From Taibaiella helva (GTDB lineage Bacteria; Bacteroidota; Bacteroidia; Chitinophagales; Chitinophagaceae), in assembly GCF_003545695.1 (NCBI RefSeq), contig NZ_QUZZ01000006.1:1-64000 (forward strand): DNA of 64,000 bases, in the 5' to 3' direction. Of this stretch, positions 17,916-26,565 are shown in pieces (within the stretch, counting starts at the first letter, position 1; the number at the start of each line of letters is the position of its first letter). The position numbers were made by a program, and so were the translations under genes. The notes beneath the pieces were generated by a model, which did no database searches, was not told where the DNA came from, and saw only the letters and a list, made by a program, of their open reading frames with translations.

Positions 17916-19142
17916 TTATTCTTCACGTACATAGATCGCCTGCCGCGAGGCTTTATAAGCAGGGTACCAGGCGGCCAGCAGGCCCACAGCCAGGGCCGTG
18001 GCCACAACCAGCAGGAAATCCTGCGCCTGGAGCAGCACGGGATAAGCGTCGATAATAAATCCTTCGGGCAGGGAGATCCAGCCGTAGTAGTGCTGGCCCA
18101 GGCACAGCAAGAGCCCGGCCAATACGCCGATGAGCGCACCGAACAAGGCCAGCAGACCGCCTTCCGTAAGGAACACGGAGTGGATCAGCGTTCTCCGTGC
18201 ACCCATGGATTTCAATATGGCAATATCCTTCTTCTTTTCCAGCACCACCATCGACAACGAGCCGATCATATTGAAAGAGGCAATAAGCAAGACCATGAGC
18301 AGGATAGCATATACCGCCCATTTCTCGCTACGCATGATCATATAGAATGTCTTGTTCTGCTCAAAGCGGTTTTCGATAATGATTCCTTCGCCCAAAATCT
18401 CCTTCAGCTCATACCTGAGGCGGCCCTCCCCTGTTCCGGGCTTCAAGGCAATTTCTACCGAAGACGCACGGTTCCCGGCGCCAAAGAGCCGCCGGGCGGC
18501 CTCCAGGGGCACCAGCACATATTGTCCGTCGAATTCATCCTGTATCCGGAAATTGCCTTGCGGCTTGACCACAATACTGTTCAATCCGGCCTCGGGGTCT
18601 TCCGAGCTGGGGATACCTGGCTTGGGATAATAGATGCGCAGGCCGGCAAAGGCATTATTGACATCGATACCCAGCGCTATGGAAACGCCCAGTCCCATAA
18701 TGGCAGGGGTATAATCGTGGCGCTGTGGCCAGGAAGCCTGGCCGTCGGTCATAAAGCTATCGATATGGCTTACTTTGAACCAGCTGTCGTCCACACCTTT
18801 TAGCGTGCCCACACGTTGCTCCTCATCACCTGTCAGCAATACCATATCTTCCAGCGAAAGACTGGCGACAGCTATACCGGGCAGCTGCCGTACCGCCTGC
18901 AGCTGCTCATCAGTAACTGTAAAAAACTTACCTTTTGAAGGCCTTACTTTCAGACCGGGATTAAAAGCAGAATACATGCCTTTCACCGTATCTTCAAGGC
19001 CATTGAACACGGAAAACAGTACGATCATCGCTGCTGATGAAACGGCGATTGCACCAATGCTGATCCAGGAAATAATGTTGATGGCCTGAGCCGACTTCTT
19101 TCCGCGGAAGTAGCGCCAGGCTATTTTAAATGCAGGGGCCAT
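17916..19142 (-). CDS. LolC/LolE-type ABC transporter permease (FtsX-like)
   Basis: The 408-residue inner-membrane protein has one N-terminal transmembrane helix (about 24-48, after the basic ARRYFRGKKS-like segment), a large periplasmic MacB_PCD-like domain, and three C-terminal helices forming the FtsX domain (about 275-300, 320-345, 370-392). This topology and the FRGKKSAQAINIISWIS N-terminus match lipoprotein-releasing permeases of the LolC/E family. The ATPase partner is not adjacent. It lies 51 bp downstream of rbfA and 16 bp upstream of the GSCFA gene. Confidence 0.88.
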   Translation of the reverse strand: MAPAFKIAWRYFRGKKSAQAINIISWISIGAIAVSSAAMIVLFSVFNGLEDTVKGMYSAFNPGLKVRPSKGKFFTVTDEQLQAVRQLPGIAVASLSLEDMVLLTGDEEQRVGTLKGVDDSWFKVSHIDSFMTDGQASWPQRHDYTPAIMGLGVSIALGIDVNNAFAGLRIYYPKPGIPSSEDPEAGLNSIVVKPQGNFRIQDEFDGQYVLVPLEAARRLFGAGNRASSVEIALKPGTGEGRLRYELKEILGEGIIIENRFEQNKTFYMIMRSEKWAVYAILLMVLLIASFNMIGSLSMVVLEKKKDIAILKSMGARRTLIHSVFLTEGGLLALFGALIGVLAGLLLCLGQHYYGWISLPEGFIIDAYPVLLQAQDFLLVVATALAVGLLAAWYPAYKASRQAIYVREE

Positions 19143-19193
19143 TAAGATCGGTAAGCTTTTTGTGCAGAAAGCGGGTAACAGCAGCCATTCGCC

Positions 19194-19550
19194 TTAACCC
19201 TCCTTCTTGATCTGGTTCAGCAGCTCTTCTATTTTGGATACATGCTCGAGGGTGTCGTCTTCAAAGAATTGCAGCTCGGGAATGCGGCGCAGCTGATGGC
19301 GCAGCTTTCCCCCCAGGATGCCGCGTAGCTCGCCCGTTTTCTCACGGATCAGCTGCATCAGCGCTTTATGATTCTCTATTTTGAATAAGCTCAGGTGGAT
19401 CCTGGCTTCGAGCAGATCGGGTGTTACTGTTACCTGGGAGATCGATACCATGCCACCCATCACCATATTCAGGCCCTCTCTCTGAAAAATACCGGTCATT
19501 TCCTCCTGTATCAACCGCGCTACCTGTTTCTGGCGTTTACTGATTTCCAT
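19194..19550 (-). CDS. rbfA: Ribosome-binding factor A
   Basis: The 118-residue KH-fold protein acts in late 16S rRNA/30S maturation. The N-terminal RQKQVARLIQEEMTGIF helix, ISQVTVTPDLLEARIHLS strands and LRHQLRRIPELQFFEDDTLEH C-terminal motif are diagnostic, and the length is normal. It heads the rbfA-permease-GSCFA run. A divergent Omp28-type gene starts 122 bp away. Confidence 0.95.
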   Translation of the reverse strand: MEISKRQKQVARLIQEEMTGIFQREGLNMVMGGMVSISQVTVTPDLLEARIHLSLFKIENHKALMQLIREKTGELRGILGGKLRHQLRRIPELQFFEDDTLEHVSKIEELLNQIKKEG

Positions 19551-19613
19551 CGTCTTGTTGCTTAACTGATTTGAAACCCTAAAATTACATCATTATACAA
19601 TGAAAGAAAAAGA

Positions 19614-19642
19614 TTGCCTGAAGGATTATTTACTTAATTTCG
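19614..19642 (+). promoter_or_regulatory. Promoter of first Omp28-like gene
   Basis: TTG (19614-19616), an 18-bp spacer, then TAATTTCG (19635-19642): a good -33 box with a -7 box one base off consensus. The same upstream block is duplicated before the second copy. Confidence 0.5.
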
Positions 19643-19672
19643 AAAGCAATATTTAAAATTTCCTATACATCA

Positions 19673-20578
19673 ATGAGAAAGATACTGATTGGCGCTGCGT
19701 CCGCCGGGCTTTTATTTGCGGCTTCCTGTAAAGAACATGGCGTACCCATAAATATCACGGAAGACCTTTCAAAAGACTCGACTTCCGTGGGCGCGGTGGA
19801 AGAACCACAAAAGAAAAGAGTGCTGATCGAGGAGCTGAGCGGCGTACGTTGCGTAGTATGTCCGAAGGGCGCAGAGAAGCTGAAGGAATTGGAAACCCAG
19901 CATCCCGGACGGGTGAGCATCGTTTCGCTTCATGCCGGCGACCTGACCACTCCGTTGAGCGAAAGCCACCAGGACTTTCGTACTGAAGACGGCGAGAATC
20001 TGTTAAAGCAGACCCTGGGCGAAAAAAGCGGTTCAAAACCTTCCTCCGTATTCGATCGTCTGCCTTTCGGCAATCAGGGATATAAGTATCTGGTGAACGG
20101 TTATATGGATTGGCCCGACCGCTTGTCCAAGGCGCTGGATATGAATCCTACCACACCTGTCAATATTGCCCTGACCTCGGTGTACGATGATGCCAAAGAG
20201 GAATATGTGATCGAAGTAACGGTAAAATATACCAAAGCCGTGAACGAACAGTATGCGCTTAATCTCTTCCTTACTGAAGACAAGATTATTGATGCGCAGG
20301 AGTTTTCGTCCACCAATATCCAGGAGGATTACGAGTTCAATCATGTTTTCCGCAAGTCCATTACACCGGTGGTTACCGGTAAACCTATCCTTCCGGATAT
20401 GGACACGAAGGAAGCAGGTCGTATATACTGGTGCCGCACTACTTTCAAGATCGACAAGACTGACGAAAAACAAAGGCTGTGGAACCCCGCCAACATGAAA
20501 GTGACGGCCTTTGCCAGCATTATGGACCCCAATAACAAAAGGGTCATACAGGTACAGGAAACCAAGCTGGTTCCCTAA
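19673..20578 (+). CDS. Omp28-related lipoprotein, copy 1
   Basis: The 301-residue exported protein has a lipoprotein signal (LLFAASC, lipidated Cys19). Its thioredoxin-like N-terminal domain has the sequence EELSGVRCVVCPKGA, with a CxxC pair at 60-63. A beta-rich C-terminal domain follows. This is the layout of Omp28-related outer membrane proteins of Bacteroidota, whose function is unsettled. The product is closely similar along its whole length to the protein encoded at 20736-21641, and about 90 bp of upstream DNA is also conserved, so the pair arose by tandem duplication. It has its own promoter. Confidence 0.87.
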   Translation: MRKILIGAASAGLLFAASCKEHGVPINITEDLSKDSTSVGAVEEPQKKRVLIEELSGVRCVVCPKGAEKLKELETQHPGRVSIVSLHAGDLTTPLSESHQDFRTEDGENLLKQTLGEKSGSKPSSVFDRLPFGNQGYKYLVNGYMDWPDRLSKALDMNPTTPVNIALTSVYDDAKEEYVIEVTVKYTKAVNEQYALNLFLTEDKIIDAQEFSSTNIQEDYEFNHVFRKSITPVVTGKPILPDMDTKEAGRIYWCRTTFKIDKTDEKQRLWNPANMKVTAFASIMDPNNKRVIQVQETKLVP

Positions 20579-20697
20579 AATTTAAAATTTACTGAAGCAG
20601 AAAGTACAGCCGGCCAATACCAACTGCGCTTTCTTTATTTCCCTTGCTTACATCATTATGCAGTGAAAGAAAAAAACCGCATAAAGGATTATTTACT

Positions 20698-20705
20698 TAA
20701 TTTTG
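20698..20705 (+). promoter_or_regulatory. -7 element of second Omp28-like gene
   Basis: TAATTTTG matches TAnnTTTG exactly, in the duplicated copy of the upstream block. The -33 TTG present before copy 1 is changed to CCG here. Confidence 0.5.
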
Positions 20706-20735
20706 AAGGGAATATTAATTTTCCCTTTTATAGAA

Positions 20736-21641
20736 ATGAAAAAGACACTTATTGGTGCCGCTTCCGCCCTGCTATTGTTTGCTGCCTCCTGTAAGGAACA
20801 TGGTGTGCCTATAAATCTCACTGAAGATAACTCGAGGGACTCCTCTTACATGGGTACCGTAGAAGAACCTGAAAAAAAGAGAGTGATGATCGAAGAGCTG
20901 AGCGGCGTGCGTTGTGTTAACTGCCCGCAAGGTGCAGAAAAGCTGGAGGAAATGCTGACGCAGTACCCAGGGCGACTAAGCATTGTAACCATTCACGCCG
21001 GCGCACTGACCACACCGCTGGAAGAAAGCCACCAGGATTTCCGAAGCGAAGACGGCGACAACCTGCTGAAGCAAGCCTGGGGCGGCGAACAGGGCTCCAA
21101 GCCAACCGCAGTATTTGACCGTCTGCCCCTGGGCAATATGGGATACAAGTATTTTGTGAACGGCTACCTGGATTGGCCTACCAAAGTGACCAATGCGTTG
21201 GATCAGCACCCCACTACCCCAATCAATATTGCGGTAACCTCCGCATACGATGATGCCAAAGATGAGTATACCGTCGAAGTTACGGTGAAGTATACTTCCG
21301 CGGTAACGGACCAATATACCCTGAATATCTTCCTGAGCGAAGATAAGATCATCGACGCGCAGGAACTGTCTTCCACCAATGTTAAGGAAGACTACGAATT
21401 CAATCACGTGCTTCGCAAGGCGATTACACCACCGGCTACTGGTAAGCCTATTCTTCCCGGCGTAGCCACCAAACAACCGGGCCAGGTATACTGGTATAAA
21501 ACATCCTTCAAAATCGACAAGACCGACGAGAGACAAAAGCTGTGGAATCCGGCCAATATGAAAATAACTGCCTTTGCCAGCAAGCTGGACCCCAACGACA
21601 GGCGTATTGTGCAGGTACAGGAAACCAAGCTTGTACCTTGA
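20736..21641 (+). CDS. Omp28-related lipoprotein, copy 2
   Basis: The 301-residue paralogue of the preceding gene has the same length, lipobox (LLFAASC, Cys19) and CxxC at 60-63 (CVNC). The C-terminal domain is strongly conserved and ends in the same VQVQETKLVP-like segment. Differences are scattered, so both copies look functional. An in-frame codon 11 residues upstream (20703) falls inside the duplicated leader and is rejected, because the ATG at 20736 aligns with the start of copy 1. A long GC-rich hairpin with a T-run ends the pair. Confidence 0.87.
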   Translation: MKKTLIGAASALLLFAASCKEHGVPINLTEDNSRDSSYMGTVEEPEKKRVMIEELSGVRCVNCPQGAEKLEEMLTQYPGRLSIVTIHAGALTTPLEESHQDFRSEDGDNLLKQAWGGEQGSKPTAVFDRLPLGNMGYKYFVNGYLDWPTKVTNALDQHPTTPINIAVTSAYDDAKDEYTVEVTVKYTSAVTDQYTLNIFLSEDKIIDAQELSSTNVKEDYEFNHVLRKAITPPATGKPILPGVATKQPGQVYWYKTSFKIDKTDERQKLWNPANMKITAFASKLDPNDRRIVQVQETKLVP

Positions 21642-21660
21642 TCTTTTAAGACATTAATAC

Positions 21661-21701
21661 AACAGAGCGGCCGTCTTTAAAAAGACGGCCGCTCTGTTTT
21701 T
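21661..21701 (+). terminator. Strong terminator after the Omp28-like pair
   Basis: Inverted repeat AACAGAGCGGCCGTCTTT (21661-21678) with its exact complement (21681-21698), followed by TTT. It starts 20 bp after the stop codon of copy 2. Confidence 0.88.
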
Positions 21702-21778
21702 AGTATGCTGATTGCTGACTCCTTTTGTTGCGGCGTAATATCAGGCATTTCTGCAGGAGCGAAACAGGAGCAATCCAG

Positions 21779-21806
21779 GCAGGTGCGTTGCATGCAACGC
21801 ACCTGC
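21779..21806. repeat. 28-bp perfect palindrome with GTTGCATGCAAC core
   Basis: An uninterrupted 28-bp palindrome centred on GCATGC at 21792/21793. It shares the central CGTTGCATGCAACG with the larger palindrome at 21880-21927. It lies in a gene-free stretch between the Omp28 pair and the HMG-CoA lyase-like gene. Confidence 0.9.
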
Positions 21807-21879
21807 GAACAGAATACCGGCATGCAGCCAGTCGGCTACCTGCAGTCCGTTATCCGCTACGACCTTGTGGCTATTGGGG

Positions 21880-21927
21880 AGATCTTTATGTAGCATCGTT
21901 GCATGCAACGATGCTACATAAAGATCT
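21880..21927. repeat. 48-bp perfect palindrome with GTTGCATGCAAC core
   Basis: An uninterrupted 48-bp palindrome centred at 21903/21904. The arms run AGATCTTTATGTAGCATC, then the shared core. A further 9-bp inverted repeat (TTGCGTAGG 21929-21937, CCTACGCAA 21957-21965) follows at once. The short reading frames across this stretch translate the palindrome arms and are not genes. Confidence 0.93.
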
Positions 21928-21980
21928 GTTGCGTAGGGCCTAGCATGGGCAAGGTTCCTACGCAAAGATTATAACGTCTA

Positions 21981-22835
21981 TCAGATAAACACCTCGCTGC
22001 TCATCAGCATGGCTTGTGCGAAAGCTTCCTTGTCGAGCGACAGCGGAATATTTTTTCTTTCAGCCCATTGCAGGATATTCTCGGTAGCAATATTACCTAC
22101 CAGCTCATCCTCCGCCATAGGGCAACCGCCGATACCTTTCAGCGAGCTGTCGAACCGGATGCAGCCGGCATCGTAAGCTGCCTGTACTTTTTCCTCCCAG
22201 GTAGCGGGGGTAGAATGAAAGTGCGCGCCTATTTCCACGCCAGGAAATTCCGGAATGAGGTTGCGGTAGATATAGCTGATCGTTTCCGGGTTGGCCACAC
22301 CTACCGTGTCGGCCATAGCAATGATATCGATGCCCATATTGTTCAGCTTCCGGAACCAATTGATGGCTGTTTCTGCGTTGTAGGCATCGCCATAGGGATT
22401 ACCGAAGCCCATGGAAATGTAGATCACCAGCTTTTTGCCTCGGGCAACACAAAGCTGCTGAATCTCTTCCACCTGCTTCAGCGATTCCGCAATGGTCTTA
22501 TTGGTGTTGCGCAGCTGAAAGGTCTCCGAAATAGAAAAAGGAAAACCTAAATAGCTGATCTCATCGTATTGTACAGCTTCCTCTGCTCCACGTGTATTGG
22601 CAATGATCGCCAACAGCTTTGTATGCGTGTCCGACATATCCAACCGGCGCACCACATCTTTGGTATCGGCCAGCTGTGGTATGGCCTTTGCGCTCACAAA
22701 AGAGCCGAAGTCGAGCACATCGAAGCCTACCTTCAGCAATTGATTGAGATAGCTGATCTTCTTTTCCGTAGGAATGAAATGTGCCCAGCCCTGCATAGCG
22801 TCCCTGGGGCATTCTACTAGCGTTAATGCTGACAT
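21981..22835 (-). CDS. Hydroxymethylglutaryl-CoA lyase-like enzyme
   Basis: TIM-barrel HMGL-like enzyme of 284 residues that should cleave HMG-CoA to acetoacetate and acetyl-CoA (leucine catabolism). The catalytic Arg-Asp pair is in VECPRDAMQ (R11, D12). The metal-binding HxH is in GAHFHSTP (H205, H207), and the HMG-CoA lyase signature GIGGCPMA with the loop cysteine is at 234-241. The frame extends 13 codons further to a TTG at 22874, but the ATG at 22835 gives the family N-terminus and is preferred. A TAACTTTG box lies upstream. VECPRD replaces the more usual VExGPRD, so a related acyl-CoA substrate is possible. Confidence 0.88.
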   Translation of the reverse strand: MSALTLVECPRDAMQGWAHFIPTEKKISYLNQLLKVGFDVLDFGSFVSAKAIPQLADTKDVVRRLDMSDTHTKLLAIIANTRGAEEAVQYDEISYLGFPFSISETFQLRNTNKTIAESLKQVEEIQQLCVARGKKLVIYISMGFGNPYGDAYNAETAINWFRKLNNMGIDIIAMADTVGVANPETISYIYRNLIPEFPGVEIGAHFHSTPATWEEKVQAAYDAGCIRFDSSLKGIGGCPMAEDELVGNIATENILQWAERKNIPLSLDKEAFAQAMLMSSEVFI

Positions 22836-22871
22836 AGAAGGTATGTATTTAAATGTATTTGATTGCGCTGT

Positions 22872-22879
22872 CAAAGTTA
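22872..22879 (-). promoter_or_regulatory. -7 element of the HMG-CoA lyase-like gene
   Basis: Minus-strand TAACTTTG matches TAnnTTTG, 37 bp upstream of the ATG, in the 81-bp region between this gene and the divergent ybjQ-like gene. No TTG -33 box is apparent. Confidence 0.45.
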
Positions 22880-22916
22880 ATCTATAATTTTACGGAGTAC
22901 TATTCATGCGTTTTAT

Positions 22917-23234
22917 ATGATCATTACGACTACAGGTACCATCGAGGGCAGGCCAGTTAAAGAGTACAAAGGCATTGTTTTTGGCGAGACCATCATCGGA
23001 GCCAATATCTTCAAGGACATTCTCGCCGGTATCCGCGATATTATCGGCGGCCGCAGCGGCGCTTACGAAAGAGTGATGATGGAAGCACGCGAAACTTCTC
23101 TCCGTGAAATGCGGGAACGCGCCGAACAGCTGGGCGCCTCCGCTATTCTCGCCGTTAAAGTAGACTACGAAACCGTAGGCACCGGCAACGGCATGATGAT
23201 GGTAGTTGCTTCCGGCACTGCTGTCGTGCTCTAG
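22917..23234 (+). CDS. YbjQ family protein (DUF74, heavy-metal-binding domain)
   Basis: The 105-residue soluble protein belongs to the YbjQ/UPF0145 family. It shows [30 protein letters not shown] at the N-terminus and the [19 protein letters not shown] block near the C-terminus, with normal length. The family forms pentameric rings; its role is not established. It is convergent with dapB, and the two stop codons overlap by 4 bp (23231-23234). Confidence 0.92.
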   Translation: MIITTTGTIEGRPVKEYKGIVFGETIIGANIFKDILAGIRDIIGGRSGAYERVMMEARETSLREMRERAEQLGASAILAVKVDYETVGTGNGMMMVVASGTAVVL

Positions 23235-23956
23235 CGATCGCTTGCCGCCAGCACATCGCTCATAGTGAAAATACCTTTGCGGTGCCGGATAAACTCTGCT
23301 GCCAGCACAGCGCCGAGGGCAAAGCCTTCACGGGAATGTGCCGTGTGCGTGATCTCGATATCATCGATGGCCGAATGATAGTGTACCCGATGCGTACCCG
23401 GCACCTCTTCTTCACGGATCGCTTTTATGGGTACCAGCTCATCCTGCTGTGGCGCGTCGAGCTGCCAATACTGCTTCCGCTTCAGGTTGTCAATTACCTG
23501 CTCGGCCAGAGAAATAGCGGTACCGCTGGGCGCATCTTTCTTGGCGATGTGATGGATCTCTTCGATCGACACTTCATACTCCGGCCAGTCATTCATCAGC
23601 TCGGCCAACCGCTTGTTGATCTCGAAGAAAATGTTGACCCCGATGCTGAAATTGGAGGTCTGCAGGAAAGCGCCGTTGCTTATGGCACATTTCTCCTTGG
23701 CCAGGTACAAACGTTCGTTCCAGCCCGTACTGCCGCAGATCACCGGCACACCGGCATCGAGACAATGCAGTACATTGTCCAGCGCAGATTCCGGGTTGGT
23801 AAATTCAATGGCGACGTCGGCCATCACCAGGTTCTCCCGGCTAAACTCATCCCGGTTCTGTCTTCCGATTCGCAACGTTACCTGATGCCCGCGCTGCAAG
23901 GCTACCTGCTCGATGGCTTTGCCCATCTTTCCATACCCGATCAGTGCTATATTCAT
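23231..23956 (-). CDS. dapB: 4-hydroxy-tetrahydrodipicolinate reductase
   Basis: Lysine/diaminopimelate biosynthesis enzyme, NAD(P)H-dependent, 241 residues. The Rossmann motif GYGKMG is at 7-12, and the substrate-binding signature [15 protein letters not shown] carries the catalytic His and Lys. [11 protein letters not shown] and CGSTGWNE strands also fit. The ATG at 23956 is chosen over an in-frame codon eight residues upstream because it places the Rossmann strand ([12 protein letters not shown]) at the expected N-terminus. It is convergent with the YbjQ gene. Confidence 0.95.
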   Translation of the reverse strand: MNIALIGYGKMGKAIEQVALQRGHQVTLRIGRQNRDEFSRENLVMADVAIEFTNPESALDNVLHCLDAGVPVICGSTGWNERLYLAKEKCAISNGAFLQTSNFSIGVNIFFEINKRLAELMNDWPEYEVSIEEIHHIAKKDAPSGTAISLAEQVIDNLKRKQYWQLDAPQQDELVPIKAIREEEVPGTHRVHYHSAIDDIEITHTAHSREGFALGAVLAAEFIRHRKGIFTMSDVLAASDR

Positions 23957-24001
23957 TTTATCGTTATTTTTTACCGGCATTTCCGGCCTTTGCCTGTAAA
24001 G

Positions 24002-25453
24002 TTAAGGTAAGCGTTGAGGATAAGCAGGGTTGCGGAAGAGAATCATTTCCACATGCCCTTTCTTTTCTCTTTTTACGATCTCGTAATGCTTGAAATAGTA
24101 ACCGACCGTCCGGTTCATGGCATTGCTCACATTGCAGTACCAAACATACTGAACGGTATCTTTTTCAAAATCGCGGAAGGCGGTCGTATCGTTGGTCAGG
24201 TCGATCTTTTTACCGGACTGCATCAGCGTGGAGGACGAGGCCACCTGGCCCTTGCTGATCCCCCGCTGCTGCATATAAGCCAGGAAGTCTTTCCGCATGC
24301 CGTAAAAATAAAGATGCCCCAGGGTGCCCTCCCAGCCCTGCGAAACGCTGCGCGGATAAGTCCAGAAGTGCCCGCTCAGCTGCACCAGCACCATCAGCCT
24401 GAAAATCGGCCCCTTATGCTTCAGGGGGGCCACCGCAAGCAGCAATACTGCCAGCAAAGCGATTACAGTGGTTACCGGCAAAAAGTAACGATGGGTAAGC
24501 AAACCCTGGTACAAGGCAAGCGGCAGCGCCGTAAACACCAGCAAGCCGGCCAGCAGCCAGGCAAAGGATATGACCAGCACACGCCGGTCATCAGGAACAA
24601 TAATCTTTTTCCGCAACCATTGAACCAGCAGGTACGCACTCACCAGGAAGGTAGCAACCTTACCCAGGTCGACCAGGCGCCAGCCCAGCACCAGGAAATT
24701 GAGGGCCATGCGTCCCGGGGCAACGATCTCAAAACCAGCAGACCAGCGGGAATCTTTAGGTGCGCCGATCCATCCTTTGACATAGTAATGATAGCTGAAA
24801 TAGGCGATCGCGACCAATGCACCGGGCAGAAAAGGCAAGACCTGCTTCAGCAGGTAGCGCAGCCGGCCGCCATAGGCCGGCACAAATTGCCGATCATAAC
24901 TCAGCCGGAAGAGATAAAGCACGAAGGCTACCATAATAGCACGGTTGCTGAGTATGGCCATCAGCAACACCGCCACCGCCAGCTGACCACGGGACCGGCT
25001 CAGGACAGCGTTCAGCGCCAGCAGGAAAAAGGCCATAAGGCAAATATCGGGCGACACCAGCGTGCATTGCGTCAGCAGCACACTTTCTGAGAGGACAATA
25101 AGGGTTGCCCAGAAGGCATATCGTTTCTGTTGGGGGAACAGCAGCTCGCCCGTTCTGATTGCCTGTACCACCAGCAGCACTATGAAGGGCAGCAGGGCAG
25201 TATGACTCACCCACAGGCTGCGGCCGGCGAGCTTCCACAGGAAAGCCAGGTACATGCCAAAAGCCGGCGGATGGCCGCTATCGCAGGCGTCGGGTAGTAA
25301 CAGGTACCGGAACCCGGTATCGTAGTACCAGGTAGGATGATCGCCGGCAAATTGCAGGGTATCCCAGAATAACGCATTGTGTGCGCTAAGCAGGTAAAGG
25401 ATCAGGTAAGGTATAAAGAAGAAGACAAACTTCCGGCTCAACAGGAACTTCAT
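24002..25453 (-). CDS. Polytopic membrane protein, glycosyltransferase family 39-like
   Basis: The 483-residue integral membrane protein has about ten to twelve hydrophobic helices. An early periplasmic loop has the pattern FWDTLQFAGDHPTWYY and a later DSGHPPAFGMYLAFLW motif. A VSPDICLMAFFLLA helix and a soluble C-terminal domain of about 120 residues follow. The acidic-residue/GHPP arrangement resembles polyprenyl-phosphate-sugar-using glycosyltransferases of the GT39/ArnT type, but sugar and acceptor are unknown. The ATG at 25453 lies 11 bp after the lipA stop; an in-frame codon at 25495 inside lipA is rejected. It is probably transcribed with lipA. Confidence 0.75.
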   Translation of the reverse strand: MKFLLSRKFVFFFIPYLILYLLSAHNALFWDTLQFAGDHPTWYYDTGFRYLLLPDACDSGHPPAFGMYLAFLWKLAGRSLWVSHTALLPFIVLLVVQAIRTGELLFPQQKRYAFWATLIVLSESVLLTQCTLVSPDICLMAFFLLALNAVLSRSRGQLAVAVLLMAILSNRAIMVAFVLYLFRLSYDRQFVPAYGGRLRYLLKQVLPFLPGALVAIAYFSYHYYVKGWIGAPKDSRWSAGFEIVAPGRMALNFLVLGWRLVDLGKVATFLVSAYLLVQWLRKKIIVPDDRRVLVISFAWLLAGLLVFTALPLALYQGLLTHRYFLPVTTVIALLAVLLLAVAPLKHKGPIFRLMVLVQLSGHFWTYPRSVSQGWEGTLGHLYFYGMRKDFLAYMQQRGISKGQVASSSTLMQSGKKIDLTNDTTAFRDFEKDTVQYVWYCNVSNAMNRTVGYYFKHYEIVKREKKGHVEMILFRNPAYPQRLP

Positions 25454-25464
25454 CGTTTCCGGGA

Positions 25465-26424
25465 TCAGGCGTTCTGCATTTTCTCTTCCTGCCATTTTTG
25501 TATCCCGTAACCTGGGATCACATGCTTTTCGCTATGGTAGGAAGAACGCACCAGCGGGCCACTCTCTACATAGTCCAGTCCCATTTTGTAACCTTCTTCG
25601 CGATAGAAAGCAAATTCGTCGGGATGCACGAAACGGACTACAGGCAAGTGCTTGGCGGTAGGCTGCAGGTACTGGCCCAGCGTAATTACGTCGCAGCCGT
25701 TATCTTTAAGGTCCTGCATGGCCTGCAACACTTCTTCCTTCTCTTCGCCAAGGCCGAGCATAATGCCGCTCTTGGTGCGCACACCACCTTCTTTAAGCCG
25801 GCGGATCACTTCAAGGCTGCGGTGGTATTTGGCCTGGATACGGACTTTACGGGTCAGCCGCTCTACCGTTTCCAGGTTATGGGAGATCACTTCAGGCGCT
25901 ACCTCGATCAGGCGCTCCAGGTTTTCCCACTGGCCACGGAAGTCGGGGATCAGTGTTTCCAGTGTTGTATCGGGGTTCAGCGCCTTTACGGCTTTGATCG
26001 TATTGGCCCAGATAATAGAACCGCCATCTTTCAGCTCGTCGCGGTCTACCGAGGTAATGACCGCATGCTTCACCTTCATCAAATGGATGGCTTCGGCTAC
26101 CCGCTGCGGCTCGTCCCAGTCTACAGGCTCGGGTCGGCCGGTAGCTACGGCGCAGAAACCACAGGAACGGGTGCAAATATTACCCAATATCATAAAAGTA
26201 GCGGTGCCGGCCCCCCAGCATTCGCCCATATTCGGGCAATTACCGCTTTCGCATATTGTATGGAGCTTATGGGTATCGACCAGGCCTCTCACATGGCGGT
26301 AACCTTCGCCTGTCGGCAATTTTACCCTCAGCCAATTCGGTTTCTTTACAGCACTGCCGGCAGGAGCGACTTCGGCCTGGGCGGCGGATATTACCGGTAA
26401 TTCGATCATAATTCTATCAGACAT
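25465..26424 (-). CDS. lipA: Lipoyl synthase
   Basis: Radical-SAM enzyme that inserts two sulfurs into octanoylated E2/GcvH proteins. The 319-residue product has both cluster motifs: the auxiliary [4Fe-4S] cysteines C58, C63 and C69 ([12 protein letters not shown]) and the radical-SAM C84, C88 and C91 (CTRSCGFC). The C-terminal VRSSYHSE serine that ligates the auxiliary cluster is also present, as is a TLGQYLQPT block. The start ATG is at 26424. It is followed closely by the membrane glycosyltransferase-like gene; lipB is not in the window. Confidence 0.97.
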   Translation of the reverse strand: MSDRIMIELPVISAAQAEVAPAGSAVKKPNWLRVKLPTGEGYRHVRGLVDTHKLHTICESGNCPNMGECWGAGTATFMILGNICTRSCGFCAVATGRPEPVDWDEPQRVAEAIHLMKVKHAVITSVDRDELKDGGSIIWANTIKAVKALNPDTTLETLIPDFRGQWENLERLIEVAPEVISHNLETVERLTRKVRIQAKYHRSLEVIRRLKEGGVRTKSGIMLGLGEEKEEVLQAMQDLKDNGCDVITLGQYLQPTAKHLPVVRFVHPDEFAFYREEGYKMGLDYVESGPLVRSSYHSEKHVIPGYGIQKWQEEKMQNA

Positions 26425-26565
26425 CCGGATGCACCGCGTGGCGGCTACTCCGGCTATGGATGGTTAAGACAAATAGTTCCGCAATATTACAACCAATTCC
26501 CGACATGGCCTTGATCTGTACTATTCCGGTTACCACAGGAGGGAATAGAGATTCTTTATAAAGCG

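Noticed and set aside
21705-21965. Three short open frames (62-74 codons) on both strands
   Set aside because: They run through the palindromes, and their repeated LHAT segments are just translations of the palindrome arms.
21779-21965. Possible CRISPR array or attachment site
   Set aside because: The palindromes differ in length and flanks, there are no regular repeats with spacers, and no cas or integrase gene is nearby.
25454-25495. Upstream start for the membrane glycosyltransferase-like gene
   Set aside because: It would lie inside lipA, and the ATG at 25453 begins directly with the first membrane segment.
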